DNA of 64,000 nt, from positions 1-64,000 of the forward strand of contig JANJXV010001722.1 in NCBI GenBank assembly GCA_024803745.1, written 5' to 3'. Below, one piece after another: positions 11,002-22,439 of this stretch. The stretch comes from Megascapheus bottae (Eukaryota; Chordata; Mammalia; Rodentia; Geomyidae). Positions within the stretch are counted from its first letter, which is position 1; each line of letters opens with the position of its first letter. Under the pieces are notes generated by a model. That model was not told where the DNA came from. It searched no databases and saw only the letters and a program-made list of their open reading frames with translations. A program made the position numbers and the translations under genes.

Positions 11002-11940
11002 ATGTGGACTACATGGACCCTACATAGCACAGTACAGCGCTGTACCTTAGTGTGCTTTTCCTCTAAAAGACTCAGTGTCATCAGGAGAATAAATGCATGG
11101 AGGCTTGGAACCTTCCAAAACCTATTTGACCAGTCAAGGTGATCTCAAACAAGTCAGAGAAACAGCGATGTGGAGACCTGACGGCGAAATATACTTTCCA
11201 GGCCCTACATGGGAATCTCAGCATGGAGAAAGGACGTCCAGTGAACCCAGAGGTAGCTAAAATTCAGTAACATGTCACTATGGGCTTATTAGTTGTGATG
11301 AGTGCTAGTGCAAGATAGTAAAAATAAGAAGACCCATGCCCAGGCTGTATGGAGACCCTGTCTTCTTTCTAGGACTTTTTTTCTTCTTCTTCTTCTTCTG
11401 TGAATTTAAACTTGTCTTACAATGAAGAGTTTCTAGTTAAAAGAAAATGCTCTTCTTTTGCAGAGTCTCAGCTGAATGGAAAGGGAGAAAATGACTCATT
11501 ATACCACCCTGTTCCCAAACCCATTCACTATGTTCCTAAGTAGAAATTGGATTATCTAACTGTTACACCGGAGGTGTGACTTTCTAATAGACTTAACATT
11601 TTTTCAGGTGGTATTTACATCTTAAAAGAGGCTCTTTACTCAAATCTCAAAAAAAATACCCAGGAGAGGGATTTCTGAGCAGAGCCTTTTGAAGCTGTAT
11701 GCCTGTGATGCCATAGGCCATCTAGGGAGGGCAGGCGGACAAAACCACAGAGCTCCACCCACTTTCCAACAGGCTTCTGAGCTCTGCCTAGGCAAAAGGT
11801 ACTGGCCTTTGCACAATATACTTAATTAAAATTTCAACGGACTATCGAAGTAGAGACAGAACTCAGTGCATGGGAGGGAAGATGGTGAATGATACCAGAC
11901 AGATCAGGGTTTAATTATGAGGGCAACAATTACACCTTTA
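11002..11940. other. Unique sequence, no gene seen
   Basis: It includes a short (TTC)n at about 11384-11398. Otherwise nothing recognised. Confidence 0.45.
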
Positions 11941-12160
11941 TAGCTTGGGTGTTGCTGTGTGATGCTTGGGTCTTGCTGGTTCCTAGGTACCTTATTGTGT
12001 GTGTTCGAGTGGCAGTAAGTGTGAACTTTAGTCACAACTCTACTTCAGGCTTTCTGTGGTTAGCTGGTGGTAAGGATCTGATGGCTTTTTCCGGCCCATG
12101 CTGGCTTCAAATCATGATCCTCAGATCTCAGCCTCCTGAGTAGTTAAGATGACCGGCCTT
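11941..12160 (-). mobile_element. Diverged B1-Geo SINE
   Basis: The right arm is badly decayed, but the middle and reversed B1 arm ('cttcaaatcatgatcctcag', 'cagcctcctgagtagttaag') are clear. Older than most copies here. Confidence 0.7.
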
Positions 12161-13469
12161 ACAAGGGATAATGATAAGATGTATTATGCCTAAGTGACAT
12201 AATACACACAAAATACCAAATATAGTATCTAACACACAGAGCATGCTTGAAAAGGTGATGGTTGTGATTTATTACTAGCACCACCGCTATCACCATTATC
12301 CACCTCTTCTTCACTGGCTCTTTCATTCAGAGCTGAGGACAAGTTACTAGCATTCCTAAGCTTCATTTACTCATGTAAAAGGCATAGGGGTGGGGGCAGG
12401 GGTGGGAGTGGTGTAAAAGTGGAGGTTCTATACACCATTCCTGTGATGATTGCCAAAGAAATGCTTCTGCTGTGGGGTTTTCACTAGTGTAAGGGCACAC
12501 ATGTTTTTGTCTATTTCTACCTAACATCTCTATCAATCTGTCCATCCATCCATCCATCCGTCCATCTATCTAATCTATTGTTATCATATCTGTCTGTTGC
12601 CTCTATTTCTATCCTTTATTAATCTATCTGCACATCTATCCTGTTTGTTTCTTTGTCTCTGTTTAATATTTAAACGCACAAGTCCAAGTTATCCTAGGCC
12701 TGGTTAAGAAAGCAGAACTGCACTGGAATGTGTTGTTACTAATAACGGCAAGGAACGCTTACATGATTTCACATGAATTCTTGGTTTTGAAAAGGCGCTG
12801 AGAGATTTGTGTCTCAGAGGAGATTCTCAGATAGTGCATACACATAAAGGGAACTTTACTCTGCAGTAATTTAAGGGATTTTTAAAAAAAAATTTGTTTT
12901 GGATGAGACCTCACTACCCCCAGCACCATGAATTGAGAGTATAAAATAAATCTGAAGCCAGGAGCTTGTCTCAACTTCAGGGTTTTGCCTCATGACACAT
13001 ATATTTTGAATTAAAATATTCTTGGTGTTTTCTTACTGGTGGCACCGAGGCCAGGAAGAAATCTTTAGTAATTCTGGGCACTTTGAAGCTTGGAGTCAGG
13101 CATGTTTCTTTTATTTTCCAATGTACTTCTCCATATTGTAGAATCTTTGCAGAGCAGTTGGACAATAAATATTGAAAAATTTATAGTCACAGCGCAGTGA
13201 TTAAATATGCTTTGTTATCTCGGTCGTCTTTGTCTCTCCATTGACACCTGTCTGCAGTCACACTAAGATACCCATTTACTTCCTCTGTCCCAGCCAGGAA
13301 ACACGCAGACAAAATATTCAGGTTGCCTGCCTGAGCTCAACTCTCCGATGTCTTGGATTAATGAGGAATCTAGCATGGAAAACGAAGGCAGAGAACTGGG
13401 AGAGAAGTTCTCCTAGGAATTGTAAAACACGTTCACTGAGGATACACAGGCATTCTTGTGCAGTTCAAA
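12161..13469. other. Unique sequence with short tetranucleotide runs
   Basis: It contains (CATC)n at 12541-12562 and loosely repeated 'atctatc' words to 12660. No gene or repeat family recognised. Confidence 0.45.
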
Positions 13470-13570
13470 GCCAGGCATGGGGGTAGCTTAAGCTTATCAT
13501 CCTAGCTACGTGAGAGGCAGAGACCTGGATTTACAGGCCAGCCCTGCCCAAACCCACCACCACTAAAACG
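13470..13570 (+). mobile_element. B1-like left-arm fragment
   Basis: 'agccaggcatgggggtagct' and 'atcctagctacgtgagaggc' are the 7SL-like arm; it ends in an A-containing tail. No Geo arm. Confidence 0.6.
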
Positions 13571-13598
13571 AAAATGCTTTCAGGATTCCATCTCAGCC

Positions 13599-13721
13599 AA
13601 AGGCTGGGGCATGGTAGCGATAAACTGTCATTTCCAGCCACCCGGGGAAGCGTATGAGAGATTGGCATAACTGAGGTCAGCCCTGCCATAATGCAAGATG
13701 CTGTCTTTAAAAAAGAAATCC
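13599..13721 (+). mobile_element. Old B1-like monomer
   Basis: 'aggctggggcatggtagcga' opens a diverged B1-like unit ending 'gctgtctttaaaaaagaaat'. The next SINE follows directly. Confidence 0.5.
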
Positions 13722-13935
13722 ACAAGTGGCTCACTCCTGCCGTCCCAGCTGCTTGGGAGACTGAGATCTGAGGGTCAATGGCACAAAGCCCTCCCAGGCA
13801 GGAAAATCTTTAAGAATCTTATTTCCAATTAGCTACCAAAAATCTAGAAGTAGAGCTGTGGCTCAAAGGGTAGAGGTATCAGCTTTGAGTGACAAAGCTA
13901 AGGGAAAGAAGCCTTGAGTTCAAGGTCTTACCCAG
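13722..13935 (+). mobile_element. B1-Geo SINE, variant right arm
   Basis: B1 arm 'cccagctgcttgggagactg', linker 'atttccaattagctacc', then a Geo arm with 'gacaaagctaagggaaagaa' instead of the usual 'agctcagggacagt'. A similar variant occurs at 33312-33545 and 60862-61085. Confidence 0.75.
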
Positions 13936-14039
13936 GGTGAGATTGATTGGAGCACAGTATACCTGTGTGGACATATAATCACAAACTTCCTTCCTGTATC
14001 ACTACTATAAGCCAATAAAGATAATTACCAACACCCACA

Positions 14040-14108
14040 TAAGTGCCGGCAGAATGTGGGCCTAGCAAGTGTGAAGCCCTGAATTCAAATCTCAGCATCA
14101 CCAAAAAT
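14040..14108 (+). mobile_element. ID-like monomer fragment
   Basis: 'gggcctagcaagtgtgaagc' and 'cctgaattcaaatctcagca' follow ID order (anticodon-loop region, then B box), ending in 'ccaaaaatca'. Confidence 0.6.
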
Positions 14109-14317
14109 CATATTCCCCAACTCTTGTTTTTCACCATGACTTTACCTAGCCGTACATAGATAGTTGGTTAATTTTTTTTCTTTTCTGGATGATTTCATTT
14201 TCTTTCTTCAGGAATCCTCCAGGGATTTGGTGGTTATGGAACCTACAGATGCCTGCCCATGTCCTGTGGTATTCATAGCGTAGACTCTGTGCACCCATGC
14301 CAGGCCTCGCCTTCTTT

Positions 14318-14465
14318 AGATCCTGGCTCCAGTTCCCCAATATGCAACTTTAGGAACATTATTTCATCTCTCTGTGACTCAGTTTCCTCATGTGCAAGAT
14401 GAGGATGGTAACATCAGATCACCCTTAAGCAGAGTTGCAAATAAAGACTCTGTAAAATTGGATAC
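14318..14465 (+). mobile_element. MIR fossil
   Basis: 'tttcatctctctgtgactca' and 'gtttcctcatgtgcaagatg' are the MIR core in sense orientation, followed by the usual aatg/gg-type stretch. Confidence 0.75.
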
Positions 14466-14568
14466 AAATGAGATGTTTAACTCACTGTTACTTTACTCAG
14501 GCTTTCCAGTAAATGTAAGTGATCAGAGACAATCTCTTGTATTTAGATCCTGACAACCTTTGTTTTTT

Positions 14569-14818
14569 GATGCCAGTCTTGAGGCTTGAACTGGGAGTCT
14601 GGATGCTGTTCCTGAGGGGATGTTTTTGTTTGTTTGTTTTTTTCTCAAGCTACTTGCTATACCACTTGAGTTACAACTCTGCTTCTAGTTTCTTGTTGAT
14701 TGAATGGAGCTAAGAGTCTTATGGACTTTGCTACCCTGGTTGGCTTCGAACTGTCATGCTTAGATCTCAGCCTCCTGAGTAGCTCGAGTTACAGATGTGA
14801 GCCGCTGGCGCTGGGCTT
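14569..14818 (-). mobile_element. B1-Geo dimeric SINE
   Basis: Right arm 'gaggcttgaactgggagtct', a (GTTT)n expansion at about 14625-14643 where other copies carry only a T-run, then linker and reversed B1 arm to 'gagccgctggcgctgggctt'. Confidence 0.85.
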
Positions 14819-15026
14819 AGACCTTGACAAGGTTTAAGCAAGTCAGGTTTCAATCTCATTTCAGGGAGCCAAAGGATTCTGATCTTTCCTGACAGTTTGG
14901 AAATCTCTCTTGCTTATCTCAAGCAAACACTTACATGATCTTACTGCATAAATGCTTGGTTTTAAAATTTTCCCTGATAAATTGCATTAAAAATTTATGC
15001 GTTAATCAAAACAACTCTCCAGTTAG

Positions 15027-15502
15027 AATGGCCAGGATCAAAAAAACTAATAACGACAGATGCTGGAGGGGATGTGGCCAGGAGGGATCACTACTACACT
15101 GTTGGTGGGAGTGCAAACTCCTTCAACCACTATGGAAAGCAGTGTGGCAGTTCCTCAAGACTAAACATAGAACTCCCCTATGACCCAGCAATTCCACTAC
15201 TTGGCATTTACCCAACCACCCAGAAACAAGGACATACTAAACCCACTAGCACAACAATGTTCATTGCAGCACTATTCACCATAGCAAAGATATGGAACCA
15301 ACCTAGATGTCCCTCAGTTGATGAATGGATCAACAAGATGTGGTATTTGTACACAGTGGAATTCTATACTGCTGTCAGAAAGAACGACATCGCCCCATTT
15401 GTAAGGAAATGGAAAGACTTAGAAAAAATCCTATTAAGTGAAGTAAGCCAGACTCAAAGGAACTTAGGCTCAATGGTTTCCCTCATTCGTCATAATCAGT
15501 AG
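15027..15502 (+). pseudogene. LINE-1 ORF2p C-terminal fragment, frameshifted
   Basis: This is the C-terminal end of L1 ORF2p, the protein whose complete form provides endonuclease and reverse transcriptase. Only the cysteine-rich segment and the tail remain; no endonuclease or RT domain is in the window. The first part, in one frame, shows the cysteine motif (CWRGCGQEG, then LLHCWWEC) around 15060-15115. The second, in a different frame from about 15164, shows YDPAIPLLGIYP, FIAALFTIAKIWNQP and DEWINKMWYLYT, and ends at a stop at 15500-15502. The frame changes at about 15158-15164, consistent with a small indel. Truncated and broken, so it cannot make functional protein. Family recognition is strong. 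Confidence 0.93.
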
Positions 15503-15560
15503 AAACCTTGGGCTCTACTAGCAGAGATCTGCAATAGAGCAAAATCTTGATACATAAGTC

Positions 15561-15744
15561 CATACAGTATGATGTTAAATGAAAGGACCTCTAGGATATA
15601 GAAACAAAAGCCATATAATGAGTGATTGTTGTCCTTATTGTACTATGTTATCCATACAGTATGACGCTAAATGAAAGGACCTCTAGGATATAGAAACAAA
15701 AGCCATATAATGAGTGATTGTTGTCCTTAATGTACTGTTATCTC
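15561..15744 (+). repeat. 92-bp tandem duplication inside the L1 3'UTR
   Basis: Two copies, 15561-15652 and 15653-15744, both starting 'catacagtatga' and both containing 'gaaaggacctctaggatata'. Only a few bases differ (gatgtt/gacgct; ccttattg/ccttaatg). Confidence 0.92.
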
Positions 15745-16122
15745 TCATCTCTTTTGCTGTCCCTTGGTTATCTCATATTGTTACAGTATTTCGCTTTGTT
15801 ATCTGATATATTGGATATATGCATATTTGGTTATTTGAAATTGGATAGGGAAGGGGGGAAAACAAGATGAGGAGTGAGGGTGGAGAGGAGGGAAATGGGG
15901 ACCAAGACATGAGAAAGGGTATCAATGTATGTGAAGTAATGCACCTTCTATCTGGCGAATATAATGTGACCCTTCGATTAATTACAATAAAAATATATGA
16001 AAAAAGTATGCATTAATTATGCAAAATGGCCATTCCTGGTAATATAAATAGGCAACCATCTTTGGTGAATGTGTTCTGGTTTCCTCTCTTTCTGGCTTCC
16101 CATTGTGTCTGGTTTTTGTCAA

Positions 16123-16123
16123 T

Positions 16124-16179
<56 letters not shown>
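16123..16179. repeat. (TG)n microsatellite
   Basis: About 28 tg units, just downstream of the L1. Confidence 0.95.
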
Positions 16180-16185
<6 letters not shown>

Positions 16186-16211
16186 TCTCTCTCACATGAA
16201 ACTAAGACACA

Positions 16212-16455
16212 GGAGCCAGGCACTGATGGCTCACCCCTGTAATCCTAGCTCCTCAGGAGGCTGATATCTGAGGATCTCAGCTCAGTGCCAGCCAGGGCAC
16301 AAAAGTCCATGAGACTTATCTCCAGTTAACCACTGGAAAAACCAGAAGTAGTGCTGTGGCTCAAGTGGTACGCTCTCGTGCTGAAGAGCTCAGGAACAGA
16401 GCCCAGACCCAGAGTTCAAGCTCCAAGACCCCCTCCCTGCTACACACAAAAAGAC
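16212..16455 (+). mobile_element. B1-Geo dimeric SINE
   Basis: B1 arm 'ggctcacccctgtaatccta', linker 'tctccagttaaccactgg', Geo arm 'gctgtggctcaagtggtacg', tail 'acacacaaaaagacac'. A compound microsatellite follows its tail. Confidence 0.88.
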
Positions 16456-16497
16456 ACATGTGTGTTGTTTATGCATATGCATGCTCATATGCAGATT

Positions 16498-16680
<183 letters not shown>

Positions 16681-17281
16681 CTATATCCCAAACCTTGGAA
16701 CTGGCCTCTTTTTCCCTGCAAATATGCATCACAAACCTGCCAATGTGTATTTGGAAAAGGGTTCTGTTTGGGAGGCTCTCTCTCCAGACTTAAAACAACA
16801 ACAAAATCTCATTTAATATTATCCATTTGTACTATCATCTTTGTTGTCTCTTTCTTTTTAAGAACTCAGCCATCCCTGAGGTCACTCACCTTTCATCTCT
16901 GCTTTTCAATTTTCTTCCAGGCTTTTATTTCCATTGACAATCTTAGTTGTTACCTAGCAATTTGAATCAGGGTGTTCAGCCTCTGAGATTTTTCAAGAGA
17001 ATTGCACCCTTGATAATAAGCATTGGTTGACAGGCCCCACTTTTGGTCTGCATTGTTTGATGATGAGGGGAGAAAATAAAATATAAAAAGCAAGCCTAAT
17101 CCTAGTGTATTCTTTTGGGTCATTCTCCTATTAATTTCTCTTTGGGAAGAGGATCTGTTTGCTTCATCTGAGGGAAGGATTCTTGACAAAAATGTTTTTG
17201 TTTTTTTGTTCAGAGTAGATTAGAAATGGATTTTTGAAGACACCAAGCCAGTATCAACAAGAACCTGTCACCTTGAGGTTA

Positions 17282-17285
<4 letters not shown>
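16681..17285. other. Unique sequence, no gene seen
   Basis: Nothing recognised. Confidence 0.45.

Positions 17286-17319
<34 letters not shown>
17286..17319. repeat. (TG)n microsatellite
   Basis: About 17 tg units. Confidence 0.95.
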
Positions 17320-17321
<2 letters not shown>

Positions 17322-17984
17322 ACCCAGTAACTTTTTGACCTCTACAATCTATTTTTGAAAAATGTCTTCCACACAGGTGACATATTTGGACCACCTGGTA
17401 AAAACTCATTTTTTTTATTTGACAGCTTTAATATGTCAGGCATTCTGTTGTCAACATTTTGTTATCAGATGGGTCATGTTTGTTGGCAGTGGGAGCTTAC
17501 AAACTAATGAAGAAAATAAGGAAGGAAATGAGCTCTGGAGTTAAGAGTTATGTGCTACCAGAAGGTACATGAGGAAGGTACCAGAATCTAGAAATAATTG
17601 CCACCACCACCCTAGTTCTCCAAAAAACCTGGGGGGTCTGACAGTTACATTAAAGTTTTCGAGCCAGGGAAAATTAGCTACAGAAAGCTTAAATTCTAGT
17701 GATATCCAGTCTATGACAGTCCCTGTGGAACTTGCTATGTTGATTCCATGGGTGTGATGCAGGGGTGAGAGTAAGGTGGATGGAAGAAGGTAGAGAATGA
17801 ATTTCTCCCCAGTAGGCAGTGTTTATGGAGGAATTGTCCCAGCAGCTGACTATGAGAGTAGATGCATCTCCAATAGTGTTTGGATACACAGCTCTAGATA
17901 ATCACAAGAGTCTTGTCCAATAGAATTGTTTTGTTACTCAGCTCTAAGATAATGACAGGCTTACAAGTCAGGCCTGATGGTAGG
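17320..17984. other. Unique sequence, no gene seen
   Basis: Nothing recognised. Confidence 0.45.
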
Positions 17985-18085
17985 AAAAGAAGCCCAGGTC
18001 CAATCCTTTCTTACTGGCTGTGTGCCTTTGGGGTTAGTGACAACCTTTTTGAGTTTACTTGCCTTCAAAATATGGATAAACTATT
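17985..18085 (+). mobile_element. MIR fossil
   Basis: 'caatcctttcttactggctg' and 'tgtgcctttggggttagtga' match the first half of MIR (B box, then the 'tgtgacctt' core), continuing to 'cttcaaaatatggataaact'. Confidence 0.6.
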
Positions 18086-18199
18086 TGTTGTTGTCTGTGG
18101 TTCCAGGGAGTAAGCCTATGGTTTAGCACATACTGAGCAAACACTGTCACTTGGGCTATGTCCACAGCTTTTTTCCTTCCTCTCTCCCCCCCCCTTTCC

Positions 18200-18320
18200 C
18201 TTTTGTTTAGCTTATTTTTTTTTTAGATAAGGTCTTCTGTTTTTGACAAGGACTATATCTTCATTATCTCTTATCCCTAGCTGAGATTACAGGCATGCAT
18301 CATAACCCCTGGCCCTTTTG
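18200..18320 (-). mobile_element. Old B1-like fragment
   Basis: T-run then 'gagattacaggcatgcatca' and 'aacccctggccc', the reversed head of a B1/7SL-derived SINE. The middle is decayed. Confidence 0.55.
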
Positions 18321-19064
18321 GGCCACTTTTTCATGTGACTTTCTTGGGGGATGGGGTGTGGAATGGCACAGGAGTGGCCTTCCTGGAATAACCTGGTGGC
18401 CTCCTTACAATGAAGTCTTCTACTCTAGTTATTAAGTATTCAGGTCACTCTGAAGATCCAAGGAAGCTGTGCTGTGTGGGTAGTTTGACATTTCTTCCAA
18501 GATTTCCTGATGCATTAATATTTGTCCCCTCACTTTGTGTTGTAATTACTGATCTAATGGATCAGAAATGGAGCCTGCTGGGACCTTCTCATGCACACAC
18601 GCACTTCCAAATTACAGCGTCCGTCAGTTGACTTCTCATCTGGAAAAAAAAAATGGGCAGCATGTTGCAATTCAAATATAATGCCATTTTTTAAAATAAA
18701 AGAAATGAGTACAGCACATCTTAATGAAATGAGAGGGATACTCTTTGCTCATAAGTCCAACTTGGAGGCACCTATTGTATAAACATAAAAATGCAGGTAG
18801 AGTAGATGAGTTATTTTTCTTAGCTGTATTGTCACAGGGGCAGGATGCTAACACAACCACTTTCCTTACCACGAATTACAACCCCTCCCTCAATCCCACC
18901 ATACTTGTCTATAGATACATTCCAGATCTAAGCCCTCACACTGGCTCATGGCATTTTACATTACTCACTAGTTTTATCATGTTGGTGTCATTTTGTTGAC
19001 ACCAATGTCAGTTTCAAAACAACTCCAAATACAGAACTTCACCCATTTTTTTTTGAAAAAAGCT
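18321..19064. other. Unique sequence, no gene seen
   Basis: Nothing recognised. Confidence 0.45.
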
Positions 19065-19325
19065 TCTCCTCTTAGGTGTGGCGGTATATACCTGTAATCC
19101 TAGCCATATACAGGAGGCATATATAGGATGATCATAAAGCGAGAGAGAGAGAGAGAGAGAGACAGAGAGACAGAGAGACAGAGAGACAGAGAGACAGAGA
19201 GACAGAGAGACAGAGAGAGACACAAACAGACAGACCCTGTGTGAAAAAGAACTCCAAAACAAAAATCTAGGAACATAGTTCCAGTGGTACAGTACCTGTC
19301 TAGCAGTGCAAAGACCTGAGAGGAA
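19065..19325 (+). mobile_element. B1-plus-ID-like dimer interrupted by a purine microsatellite
   Basis: 'gtgtggcggtatatacctgt' and 'aatcctagccatatacagga' are a B1-like head. A (GA)n/(GAGAGACA)n run occupies 19140-19220. 'agacagaccctgtgtgaaaa' resembles the B1 end, and 'gtggtacagtacctgtctag' at 19285-19310 is ID-like. The microsatellite seems to have grown inside the SINE. Confidence 0.6.
19140..19220. repeat. (GA)n / (GAGAGACA)n microsatellite
   Basis: Pure ga units, then an 8-bp unit gagagaca repeated about seven times. Confidence 0.95.
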
Positions 19326-20381
19326 ACCTAAGTATTGCCCAAAAGAAATTCCTTTCTATTTCTAGCAAAGAGTGTGTGTACTGTAGAACACATTGACCTC
19401 CTGACCACTCGGTGGAAAGGAGATGGACCGTGAGGTACAAATTCAGCCATTTCCTCAGTATGCTGTTGCTTGGGACAAACCCACGGAACTCTTCTGAACT
19501 TCTCTCTGAAAAGTGAACAGCCATCACCAACCAAGTGGTTATGCAGACAGATAAATTGCTACCACGGACGTAATGATATGGATATTATTATCTATTATTG
19601 ATGATCTGTGCTTGACAGCAGATAGATTTCTGGTATAGCAAATTTGAATTCATGTGCAGAATTAAGAGAAGCATCAAGTTTTTGAGCGAGTTTTTGGCAG
19701 CAAATGACAGAAGTGCTTACCAGGCTGTATTGCCAGTAAGGAAATTCTGTTCACAGGGTTAGGGCATCAAAGCAGATTGGGAAGATCCCGTGTCTTATGT
19801 TTGGGGGTGAGCTTAAGACCTGCAAGCTGGGACATCACCATAGGGTTAGACAAGAAAATGATGCTTGATTATGGCATTCCTCAGCAAACAGTGTAGCACA
19901 ATAATTAAGGGGAGCGGGGCAGAATATCAAAGTGAGACTGTGACATTTTCCCTTCTGATTCCTCCTGATTTTGTAAATTCTCAGGCTCCAGCACCTCCAC
20001 TGTCCCTGTACTGTGTATTATCAGGCACTGAAATCCTTGTCTCAGAATCTCTTCTGTTGTACGAGTCATGATAATGTTGTCTATAGTTAAAGACATCTTC
20101 CCTGCAGCCTAGAGATGACACCGTGGTGTGATCAGAGCGGCATGTAAGCTAATTATCTATGGTGGAGTTTTGATTCTTACTGGGCTTTGTAATGAGAGCT
20201 TTCAGAATTCTGTTTTGTATGGTTGGAATTTCTTCTTGTGTGTCTCTATGTGCATGAGAAGGTGAAGAAAGTCGGGTGTGGAAAGGTGTCCAGGGAAATT
20301 GTAAATGGTCTCCATTCACATGCTGAACTCACTGAATGCCTCGTCAACCAGCACAGGGATGAAAGTGGAAAATCTGAGTGT
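19326..20381. other. Unique sequence, no gene seen
   Basis: Nothing recognised; frames of up to 76 codons look random. Confidence 0.45.
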
Positions 20382-20624
20382 TAGCTGGGCATCAATCACT
20401 CACACCTGGAATCCTAGATACTCAGGAGGCTGAGATCTGAGAATCCCTCCGTTTGAAGCCAGCCTGGCCAGTAAAGTCCATAAGTCTCTTATCTCTAAAG
20501 AAACCACTCCCAAAAAAGCTGGAAGTGGAGCTGTGACTCAAGTGGTACAGTACTAGCCTTGAGCAAAACACTCAGGGGCAGCACCTAGGCACTGAGTTCA
20601 AGGCCCAGAATTGGCACCTATGAA
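20382..20624 (+). mobile_element. B1-Geo dimeric SINE
   Basis: 'agctgggcatcaatcactca', 'agatactcaggaggctgaga', linker, and Geo arm 'ctagccttgagcaaaacact'. Complete but moderately diverged. Confidence 0.88.
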
Positions 20625-21190
20625 GTCTGGGTTTTGTTTTCTATCTTTCAAATTTCAAATGCTATATTTTCATGTGAGAGAAGGAAAAGAGGACTACTGG
20701 CGGTCCCTATAGTCTCTCAGGACATTATAAACACCATTTTACCTGAAGATGAGTGACATTATTCAGTTTGATTGTGTGGTGACCAGAAGGGCTTACATGC
20801 AAATCACGTAGGATTTGAACTACCTCGTCTGGATGGTATAAAGATAACTTGCAGATTGGTAACAAACCATTTAGTGCATTTGTTTCAGAGTGCTGATAAA
20901 ATAATAATGCCCTCTTGTTTTCAATTGGGCTATTCCTTATTAAGTAAGACTTAGGGATGTAACTACTTGATATCAAAGCAACTGTTTGGGGTTTCTTTTC
21001 AGTTGTTATCTGAGGCCTTTAAGATAGCCCTGGGACATGTAATTAATTAAATGATAGAATTAATTGATCTAATTTGGTCATTCTGATGCCAGTGAAAGCC
21101 ATTCACATACGAGCAGCATTTTGGGAATGCTAATTGTTCTCGAGATTTTGGTGTACTAATCACTCAAGGCGGTGATTTCAAATGTTTTTT
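20625..21190. other. Unique sequence with AT-rich homeodomain-like motifs
   Basis: No gene. 21035-21185 has several taattaa/aattaatt words and no visible repeat signature (see findings). Confidence 0.45.
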
Positions 21191-21194
21191 TCTT

Positions 21195-21665
21195 GTGGGT
21201 AAAACTTTTGGAACAAAAAGTCAAAGCCTCACCAGACGCGGTCTTGACAGAGAAGTCATGGAATTAACTTCAGCAACATCTGGAGGAAAAGCAAAAGTAG
21301 ACAGATGAGACTGCATCGAACTTAAGAGCTTCTGTGCGGCAAAAAGAAATACGTCACTGACAAAATGGAAACTTGCAAACGTGTGAGAAAATGTCTGCCA
21401 GCCCTTGGGATGCCTGTGGAAAGAAAAAAACAAAGGCCTAATTTCTGAAATACACGAAGAGCTCCTACAGTCCAATTACCAATGCAGTGTTAACAAGTCC
21501 ATTAGAAAACAGGCCAGAGACTCTGCATAGAGTTTCTCCAAGGAGCATCTAGAAATGACCAATGTGTTTATTCATTCAAGAGGGGGGGAAAAAAAGGTTT
21601 CCAGTTACCAGTCATGAGGGAAGTGAAAAACATCAAAGATATCAAGATCAAGGCTCAAAGCTGCC
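21195..21665 (+). mobile_element. Old LINE-1 ORF2 fragment
   Basis: Ordered L1 ORF2 phrases in diverged form: 'gcaaaagtagacagatgaga', 'cttaagagcttctgtgcggc', 'cctaatttctgaaatacacg', 'gtcatgagggaagtgaaaaa'. Stops and frameshifts throughout; no coding ability. Much older than the L1 at 15007-16005. Confidence 0.8.
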
Positions 21666-22135
21666 AGCCTGCTGACATCAGAAGACCATTGTATTTGCAA
21701 GAATGAGGATGACCTGGAGCCTTTGTATGTGGTGGAAGGAAATAGAAAATCATGTCACTGCCATGAAAAACACCATGGAGGTTTCTTCCAGATTTCTGGG
21801 TGGCAGCATGCTTTGCCCGCGGAACTTGGTGACTCAGAGGGCTTTCTGCATCCCATGCATTTGTTCTGAGCACTTTTAGTGGAGTGCTCCCCTTCGCTAG
21901 GTTTATCCTAGCTCATTCTTAGATATGCCATTTCCCGCCTCCTCATTCCCACTTGTGTTTTTACACAGTGTTCAGAGGACAGAAACACATCTCCCCAGGC
22001 TTTCCTTGAAGGTTCTGAAGGCTGGGAAAGTGGATTGCTTAAGTTAGTGGTAGAGTGTCTATTAGAAATAGGAGTCTTTTGCATCCTTACATAATCTCCA
22101 GTTTTCCTTCTCTACACTGAATGGATCTTTTGAAG
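21666..22135. other. Unique sequence, no gene seen
   Basis: Nothing recognised. Confidence 0.45.
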
Positions 22136-22145
22136 TTCATATCAA

Positions 22146-22379
22146 ACTGGGTGCCAGTGGCTCACATCTGTAATCCTAGCTACTCGGGAGACTGAAATCT
22201 GAGGATTGCAATTTGAAGCTAGCCAGGGCAGAAAAGTCCCAGTAAAACTCTCATCCTTAGTGAACCACTCACAAACCAGAAGTAGAGCTGTGGCTCAAAG
22301 TAGTAGATCATTAGCCTTGTGCAAAAGACGGTCAGGCCTCGAGTTCAAGCCCCACAAATGACAAGAAACAACAAAAAGG
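22146..22379 (+). mobile_element. B1-Geo dimeric SINE with probable TSD
   Basis: Complete element from 'ctgggtgccagtggctcaca' to an acaacaaaaagg tail. It is flanked by ttcatatcaa (22136-22145) and ttcctatcaa (22380-22389), a 10-bp TSD with one mismatch. Confidence 0.9.
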
Positions 22380-22439
22380 TTCCTATCAATACAGACCAGA
22401 GACCTCTGACTACTTTTCAAAGTCAGATCCTGTTACTTC

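Larger units (their letters stand above)
15007..16005 (+). mobile_element. 5'-truncated LINE-1
   Basis: A 3' piece of about 1 kb of a rodent L1: the end of ORF2, then a 3'UTR with a purine-rich stretch (15845-15900) and a terminal 'attacaataaaaatatatga' poly(A) end. Flanks 'tatgcgttaat' (14996-15006) and 'tatgcattaat' (16007-16017) look like an 11-bp TSD with one mismatch. The start coincides with 5' truncation, as usual for target-primed reverse transcription. The 3'UTR carries an internal 92-bp tandem duplication. Confidence 0.95.

Noticed and set aside
15074..15502. 142-codon frame as a cellular gene
   Set aside because: It is the tail of L1 ORF2 in a 5'-truncated, frameshifted copy.
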